This document shows, one piece after another, positions 19,542-24,542 of a stretch of 24,542 bases of DNA. The DNA is from Saccoglossus kowalevskii (taxonomy: Eukaryota > Hemichordata > Enteropneusta > Harrimaniidae), in contig NW_003150772.1 of the NCBI RefSeq assembly GCF_000003605.2, positions 1 through 24,542 on the forward strand, in the 5' to 3' direction. The notes beneath the pieces were generated by a model, which saw only the letters and a program-made list of their open reading frames with translations, did no database searches and was not told the origin of the DNA. A program made the position numbers and the translations under genes. How positions within the stretch are numbered: position 1 is the stretch's first letter; every line of letters starts with the position of its first letter.

Positions 19542-20292
19542 GAAAATCATTAACGAGAATATTAGCTTACAATAACTCGAAATATACACGACATGATGTT
19601 ATAAATGTTATGATTTTGTGACAAAATGTTATAATCTTTGTCGAAATTTAATTATATGGACAACATTTATCAAATATGAATATCTCGCATAATAAATTAG
19701 GTAAGTGTTGCCCATCACTTAAACCTACAATTGCAATATAAAAATTGTAGCAAAACAATTGTTTACAACTTTTGAATATATACCAATATGATTAACAACC
19801 TGAAACGTAACTCAGTTATACAGTTGTAATTAGGCCATTAATTAATTCGCACCCTGTGGAAACGAGTGTACTAAGTTGATATTAATCGAGTAGATACTGC
19901 AAAATTAAAAACCAAGTAAAAAAGTAATACACAATACGAGCACCAATTGCTACTTTGTAAGGTGTCGTTATCGCAAAAACAAGCCCATTCATATTGAACG
20001 CAAAATTCCTATCCGGGTTATTTACCACGGAATTGATGAATGTTCTTGTATAATGTACACATATAACTATTATTACTATTATTCAGCAAACTAATAGTGA
20101 ATTTACCGAACATACACTTGTATTAGTTAGCACCACTTGTAATAACATCATCATTTAGTTATTTAAAAAATATAATAAATACATTTTAAAAATGTTTGTG
20201 CAATTAATATGTTAAATATGCATCTTTTGTTGCTGATGATTGCTAGATCACGCATGAAATTGAATATTCCTAGATCAAAAGGCGAATATTAC
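19542..20292. other. Intron before WxxW domain 1
   Basis: About 750 bp of AT-rich sequence. Apart from the acceptor hairpin I see nothing supportable. Confidence 0.5.
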
Positions 20293-20367
20293 CGGCTGAT
20301 TGCGCGACTGTCCTGACCGGTTTCACTTGCGTTCGCATCTTGTGAGTTGCAGTCGGTGTGGCAGCCA
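20293..20367 (-). CDS. Linker exon upstream of WxxW domain 1
   Basis: The exon is 75 nt, 25 codons, phase 1 to phase 1. It has a strong acceptor, TTTTTTTCTGTATATCACAG/TG, and a donor GCCG/GTAATA. The peptide includes AATPTATHKMRTQVKPV and ends TVAQSAG. It is Thr/Ala-rich and basic, with no cysteine. The alternative donor GTCAGG inside it would shorten the exon. Exon size and phase match the other linkers of the gene. Confidence 0.6.
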
Positions 20368-20699
20368 CTGTGATATACAGAAAAAAAGTAAAAAAAGTAA
20401 TTAAATTGTACGGAGTAATATAATCCCATATTCTTATATTATTGGATGACTTGAGTTGGGTAAATAAAGTATGACTTCTCTTGTTAACAAAATAAATATT
20501 TATCAGGTCAGACTGTCCGTCTATACACTTCTTGTCCTAATATCGTTTTGTAGTATTACAAACAATAATACAATAAATAGATTGCAAAAAACAGTAATTC
20601 TACTTGAACCGATAGTTTGTGTACTGTAAAGGTAGCTTCGTAATGAACATATTTATAATCCATAAATAATGCAAAACAAAAATGCAAACATATACATAC

Positions 20700-20795
20700 T
20701 ATCTGAAGTTGCTTGTCTGCTTGTTGTTGAATCGACTTTAATTGTCCGTTTTGTCTCTGTTGGCAATTCGAATACTGAAGTTGTAGTTGTTGGTT
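20700..20795 (-). CDS. Thr-rich linker exon, most 5' exon found
   Basis: The exon is 96 nt, 32 codons, phase 1 to phase 1. It has a strong acceptor, CTTCTCATTCCCAG/AA, and a donor GATA/GTATGT. The peptide includes PTTTTSVFELPTETK and STTSRQATS, a typical mucin-like Ser/Thr/Pro composition without cysteine. Since it begins at an acceptor, at least one more exon, with start codon and signal peptide, must lie upstream. None was identified between here and the window end. Confidence 0.7.
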
Positions 20796-21145
20796 CTGGG
20801 AATGAGAAGGTGGATAATCATGTAATCGATCGTGAAACGAATTTATAATGACGTGGATAACTTTACATTGAACAGTGACCAGCCTAAACTGTGAGCTAAA
20901 CATAATAAGCATAACTTAGTTATTGTTATATAGACAAGTCGGCAATTTAGAGCTTTACGTGTAAAAACATTATTATATTGAAGCATACCAGTGAATTTTA
21001 TATCATCATTGCCTCAGGTTATTCACAATAATATATCACATTATTGAGCATCACGGACCCGCCCATACCATGGATGTGAATACAATGATATTTGCAAAAA
21101 CTAATAAAAGAGAGGGTAACAAGTATATAATACTAAAATAAGCAT
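20796..21145. other. Upstream intron sequence, no exon identified
   Basis: Searched on the minus strand for an ATG, a hydrophobic segment and a phase-1 donor that would mark a signal-peptide exon. None is convincing. A minus-strand frame over 20556-20912 is an extension of the Thr-rich exon region in another frame. Confidence 0.4.
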
Positions 21146-21532
21146 CAAATAAAGTTGTTAACTGTCAATAACAACGGATTTTATATTAAAATCAGACAAT
21201 CTTCGTCTGCTCCGTGCGTTAAAGCGCACCCATGCGCAGCGTTATATCTAGTACGCATACGTCTTGATTCCGAGGGTAATGCCGCTGTCAGGGTGGTCGC
21301 CTGACTAGGTCTATGGTTGAATTGATGAACTGAGATCTGATTGAGTTGATGAACTGAGATCAACTGGGGGGACGGGGAATCATCCCCTAAAACAATGATA
21401 CATGAATGAGAGTATGTATACAGAACGGGGGCACCTGAGAGGTAAATTCAGTTGTGAGTGTGTTCCGTTTTTTTTTTTTTGTAGTGAATAGATTAACAGT
21501 CAGCTGGCGTACAGGTGACACTACAATAAATG
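21146..21532. repeat. Repeat R1, partner of R2
   Basis: This block aligns along its length with 21974-22274. Shared landmarks in order: GTTAACTGTCAATAACAA, TATTAAAATCA.ACAATCTT, GTGCGTTAAAGCGC, GCAGCGTTATAT, TAATGCCGCT.TCAG, GTGGTCGC..GACTAGGTCT, ATCATGAATG-like text, a T run, and GGCGTA. R1 contains an extra tandem TTGATGAACTGAGATC duplicated at about 21319-21360, and a longer T run (about 21469-21480). Its class is not recognised; a short interspersed element with an internal or reversed poly(A) is one possibility. Confidence 0.7.
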
Positions 21533-21612
21533 TAACGAAACGACCCAATGTACGTGTATATAAATCCAGAGGTATAAGACGTATTAGTGAAGTTTGAATG
21601 TTAATCAGTTAA

Positions 21613-21767
21613 AGGGGAACCTTCCAATCCCAGGGATTGCACCAAAGAATCATGAGACACTATTTTTTTATGTTATTTCCAAAGTTAATCTATCTTTTGT
21701 TATCCATTGTAATTTTATTCCAGAAAGTAAATTTGTTGTGAGATTAGGCTTAACTAGAAGTGCCCCT
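21613..21767. mobile_element. 155-bp MITE-like element with TTAA flanks
   Basis: The element starts AGGGGAACCTTC and ends in the imperfect inverse (GAAGTGCCCCT), and is flanked on both sides by TTAA (21609-21612 and 21768-21771). TTAA target duplication is characteristic of the piggyBac superfamily, so a non-autonomous piggyBac-like MITE is a reasonable assignment, though the outer bases are not the usual CCC. It encodes no transposase. The plus-strand open frame over 21594-21854 just spans it. Confidence 0.6.
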
Positions 21768-21973
21768 TTAAGACATATCCAAAACAAAGATGTGGATCGA
21801 CGCACGCACAGATGTATGGATCGAACAGGAAGTAAAATGGATACTGAAAAGTGAAATCATAAAAATATTTTTTTTTCATATGTGTCATACAGTAGCAGTA
21901 ACATTAAGCTATGTAAGATTTTTTCATATTACACCTATTTAGCGGTATTTATGTGAAAGGTGTTTTAAATAAT

Positions 21974-22274
21974 ATGAATAAAATTGTTAACTATCAATAA
22001 CAATGGATTTCATATTAAAATCAAACAATCTTAGTCTGCTCGGTGCGTTAAAGCGCGCCTGGGCGCAGCGTTATATATAGTACGCAGATGTCTTGTTTCT
22101 GCGGCTAATGCCGCTATCAGAGTGGTCGCTCGACTAGGTCTCTCAAACCGGGGGTTTACCCCAAAAATTTGATCCATGAATGGAAGTATTTTACAGAACG
22201 CGAATACAGTGTGGCTCTGTTTTTTTTGTATTGAGTAATACTACAGTTAGGTGGCGTATACATAATAATAAAAC
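21974..22274. repeat. Repeat R2, partner of R1
   Basis: A shorter, diverged direct copy of R1 about 828 bp away. It lacks the TTGATGAACTGAGATC duplication and has a shorter T run. In place of the R1 centre it carries the inverted repeat GGGGGTTTACCCC (about 22150-22162). The MITE lies between R1 and R2. The two may be independent insertions of one family or a segmental duplication. Confidence 0.7.
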
Positions 22275-22302
22275 AAATACAACCACACGTTAAGGTGAAA
22301 TT

Positions 22303-22518
22303 ATGCAAACCACAAATAAAATTTGGGAAAATCCCATGCATACGAACATCTCATTAGAAGAAGATCCTAAAATATTTTCACCGTATTTTGAAGCCAAAAT
22401 CGTGATAGGAGCAAATTATCTACGGTTGATACAATTAGATGGCAGTATCGGTGTTCCGTGTCGTGTTATTATGTCAGATGAGATTGGGTTATCGATATTT
22501 AAGAATGACAGTTATTGA
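22303..22518 (+). pseudogene. Plus-strand coding-like fragment, unknown (71 codons)
   Basis: An ATG-initiated frame of 71 codons with protein-like composition, including PYFEAKIVIGANYLRLI and GSIGVPCRVIMSDEIGLS. It begins about 30 bp after repeat R2. I do not recognise the family. Further coding-like stretches follow in all three plus-strand frames up to 23.88 kb, so this may be the start of a decayed gene or element, not a complete small protein. It lies upstream of the WxxW gene and on the opposite strand. Confidence 0.35.
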
Positions 22519-22619
22519 CATCACTACATAATAATAACAATCTTTCCACCAACAGATATTGGACTTTAGCACGCTTTTTACTCCATATACATGTTTGCTT
22601 AACACCTCTCACATAAATG

Positions 22620-23465
22620 TCACACAAAGTGTGTTTTCGTCCATTCTAGGTTGGTGGGTCGTATATTTGTTGTGTAAAAACGTTGCTTGTGGTAACATGC
22701 AGAACCATTATGTATTCCGAGTTTGTTTGCCACACTGACCAGTAGGGGAAATATGACAATATGTAGATACTGACGTCGGTAGAATAACCGACACCATACC
22801 TTCACGCTATCACATTAGCAACAAATGAAGATGGATTTGTCATGGAAACATTATTTGAAATGTTCTATAATGTGAACTAAAAGCACAAAGTGCTCAGTGT
22901 AAAGCAATTGAGGATACAATTATTTCATCTACCACAATGAAAGTATGGAAACTCATGTCGACTAAACAGTTTGTTACAATAGTATACAATTCAATGTACA
23001 TATTAATGATAAGGGAGATCTGCCTACTAGTGCCATGTCGTGCAACTGGAAAGAACAAGGTTCTCTCCATTTGGAACTGATTAGACTCTATTGTGTTTGC
23101 GAAAAAAACTGGTTAGGGAAACAGGCAAAATTTATTGCAGCTCTATGTTTAAACTTGAAAACACCAAGATGACCATATGTGAAATTTTATAAAACTCCTT
23201 CGGTGGTGATAGTGATGGAGATATGTTCCATTGAGAGATCTTGCCAAAAAATTCAACCAAATCAAGTTAGGTAAAGTGAGACCCGGGAAAATGTTTTCTT
23301 ATTATTGAAAGATCATAAAATCATAAACCAGGCTATACCTAATGCAAAATACATCAGAAATAGGTTTAGGTGTTGTTTAATGCAATATTTTGAAAATGAA
23401 AATTTCGCAATCACACAAGTGTGTATGAAACTCTTGCACAAAGAATACTAGTTATACTATTCAAT
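22620..23465 (+). pseudogene. Frame-broken coding-like stretches, unknown
   Basis: Three plus-strand stretches look protein-like but are broken by stops and frame changes. About 22618-22732 has the text FSSILGWWVVYLLC. About 22823-23077 is interrupted by a TAA at 22879-22881 and has the text EDTIISSTTMKVWKL. About 23010-23171 has the text LHLELIRLYCVCEKNW. Their order and strand fit one degraded gene between the intact-looking fragments at 22303-22518 and 23558-23881. The identity is unknown, and chance open stretches in AT-rich DNA cannot be excluded for any single piece. Confidence 0.3.
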
Positions 23466-23557
23466 AGAGAAAGAGAGAGAATTGTATTTGTGATATCGAC
23501 ATTTTAGAAGTATGTATATAAAACAGAGTTTGTTTCATGTACTGATATTTAGCCATT

Positions 23558-23881
23558 ATGTATTTACATAGTAACCATACTGAGCATAGCTGCATATTGA
23601 CTTGCACATCATTTCTTCAGAACTACATATTTAAGAGAGACGCAATAACAGTTGCGGAGAAGTTAGTGGCTGACTATCTGAGTACACAGTACTCTAATTC
23701 TATTGAGGGAAGTTTCGACATAACAAAGACATTGATACAAAAGTATTTTTTCGATAATGAAAATATAAAAGCGAACGTGTGCATACCAGCTAACGTCGAT
23801 TGTTTAACTGTTATGGCACTGGTTTCCATGGTCTTGGCCGCTACATGCGTAGTGGTGGATCCTGTAATAGAGGTGAATTGA
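23558..23881 (+). CDS. Unknown protein fragment, 107 codons
   Basis: An ATG-initiated frame of 107 codons ending in TGA. It has balanced composition, an amphipathic middle (DAITVAEKLVADYLS) and a hydrophobic, Cys-containing end (DCLTVMALVSMVLAATC) followed by VVVDPVIEVN. It could be the 3' part of the decayed plus-strand gene upstream, or a single unspliced exon. No family is recognised. Codon and residue use look more protein-like than other open frames in the window outside the WxxW exons. Confidence 0.4.
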   Translation: MYLHSNHTEHSCILTCTSFLQNYIFKRDAITVAEKLVADYLSTQYSNSIEGSFDITKTLIQKYFFDNENIKANVCIPANVDCLTVMALVSMVLAATCVVVDPVIEVN

Positions 23882-24478
23882 TATAAGCAATTCGGAAAAG
23901 AATATTTCCAAAAACTCTTAAGTCAGATAATTATAATATTTAAAACTGTAAATATATAAATTATTTACTCCATCGAACATAATGACAGTTAGGTTCACAG
24001 GCACACACAAAGCAAATTAGTTGATCATGATCATTTTATTGTAAATAGCGCCCCCAGCGTTTATATTGTCACAATAAAGCCATTCGTTTACATTATCACA
24101 CTAAAGTCGCGTTGTGCGAGAGACAGTAATCAAATATTAGTGTCGTTCACAACCTGCGATTATTTAAAATGGGAAATAGTACTTGTTAAATTAATGTTGG
24201 TATGTAAGGGAGAGAGTGTTAGTAAGGATCATTGTACATTTCATTTACATCTTGCCGTTTCACCGTTATTTTAATTATGAACTATGTAAATCATGTACTA
24301 CACGCCATGGATTGTAGGATGCCAACACTATCTAAGTTGTTACAAATTTACTCAAAACAACTTTTTTCAATATGCTAAATCATCAAGTATTTGTAATTTT
24401 GAGACCTGCCTAATAAGAGCAGCATGAAAGCACAAAACGCGGGCCTCGTATTTACGATTATCCTACAAACGACGACTT
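23882..24478. other. AT-rich flank, no gene seen
   Basis: Contains a small imperfect duplication of about 27 bp at 24056-24110 (GTTTATATTGTCACAATAAAG and GTTTACATTATCACACTAAAG) and a TGATCATGATCA palindrome near 24023. No exon or RNA gene can be supported. Confidence 0.45.
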
Positions 24479-24511
24479 CGCTACGCGTCGGTGGGTACAT
24501 TCCCCGTATAT
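24479..24511 (+). repeat. Third copy of the dispersed repeat motif
   Basis: GCTACGCGTCGGTGGGTACA followed by CCCCGTAT matches the pair at 2395-2480 on the same strand. The surrounding 24430-24540 is likewise CpG-richer than its flank. The repeat probably continues past the window edge. Confidence 0.45.
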
Positions 24512-24542
24512 ACGAGAATCTTTGTAACAACCTGATAGTTTA

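Noticed and set aside
19514-19589. Signal peptide directly upstream of WxxW domain 1
   Set aside because: The hydrophobic stretch begins at a GTG, with a stop a few codons upstream and no in-frame ATG far enough out. A phase-1 acceptor sits exactly at the domain lead, so the stretch is more likely intron.
21181-21363. Minus-strand 60-residue frame with a repeated ISVHQ.NQ motif
   Set aside because: It lies inside repeat R1 and the internal repetition comes from the 16-bp duplication. The R2 copy does not conserve the frame length.
21594-21854. Plus-strand 86-residue frame
   Set aside because: It spans the TTAA-flanked MITE and its flanks, so the frame is incidental.
22085-22162. tRNA gene in repeat R2
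   Set aside because: The GAGTGGTCGC..GACTAG text recalls part of a tRNA, but no cloverleaf with an acceptor stem and a proper B box (GGTTCRANYCC) can be drawn.
1-24542. CRISPR array or bacterial operon structure
   Set aside because: The tandem arrays have no repeat-spacer alternation, and all clear coding sequence is interrupted by GT-AG introns, so the window is eukaryotic.

Overview
The window looks like a fragment of an animal nuclear genome. It is AT-rich, has no long uninterrupted gene, and its coding signal sits in short islands bounded by GT-AG splice sites and separated by introns carrying minisatellites and small transposon-like repeats. The WxxW-domain content and repeat style suggest a lophotrochozoan, most likely a marine mollusc; the phylum is an inference.

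The main content is one large multi-exon gene on the minus strand, running from about 20.8 kb down to at least 3.49 kb. I assembled it by eye from 21 exons, and reading frame and intron phase agree at each junction. Every exon before the membrane exon is symmetric (phase 1 in, phase 1 out, length a multiple of 3). In protein order: two short Ser/Thr-rich exons (20.79, 20.36 kb), WxxW domains 1 and 2 (19.5, 18.8 kb), nine short Ser/Thr-rich linker exons (16.33 to 11.64 kb), WxxW domains 3 and 4 (10.76, 9.26 kb), one linker (8.86 kb), WxxW domains 5 and 6 (7.6, 6.78 kb), two linkers (5.95, 4.12 kb), and an exon encoding a single membrane-spanning helix with a basic cytoplasmic start (3.63-3.49 kb). 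The predicted product is a mucin-like, membrane-anchored extracellular protein with three pairs of cysteine-rich globular domains on O-glycosylatable stalks. The exons found give about 1,170 residues. The 5' end (signal peptide, promoter) was not found, and the cytoplasmic tail is only tentatively placed.

The linker block at 13.3-16.5 kb is a tandem triplication of a two-exon cassette (exons A and B). All three A exons are intact, but one B exon has an in-frame stop and another has a weakened splice donor. Introns hold a 42-bp minisatellite (4.40-5.41 kb) and a 49-bp minisatellite (10.82-11.28 kb).

Upstream of the gene, at 21.1-22.3 kb, are a pair of diverged direct repeats and a 155-bp MITE flanked by TTAA. 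At 22.3-23.9 kb lie plus-strand coding-like fragments of unknown identity, apparently a decayed gene or element. The left 3 kb hold a short tandem repeat, a GC-richer dispersed repeat also seen at the right edge, and two weak candidates for the last exon.
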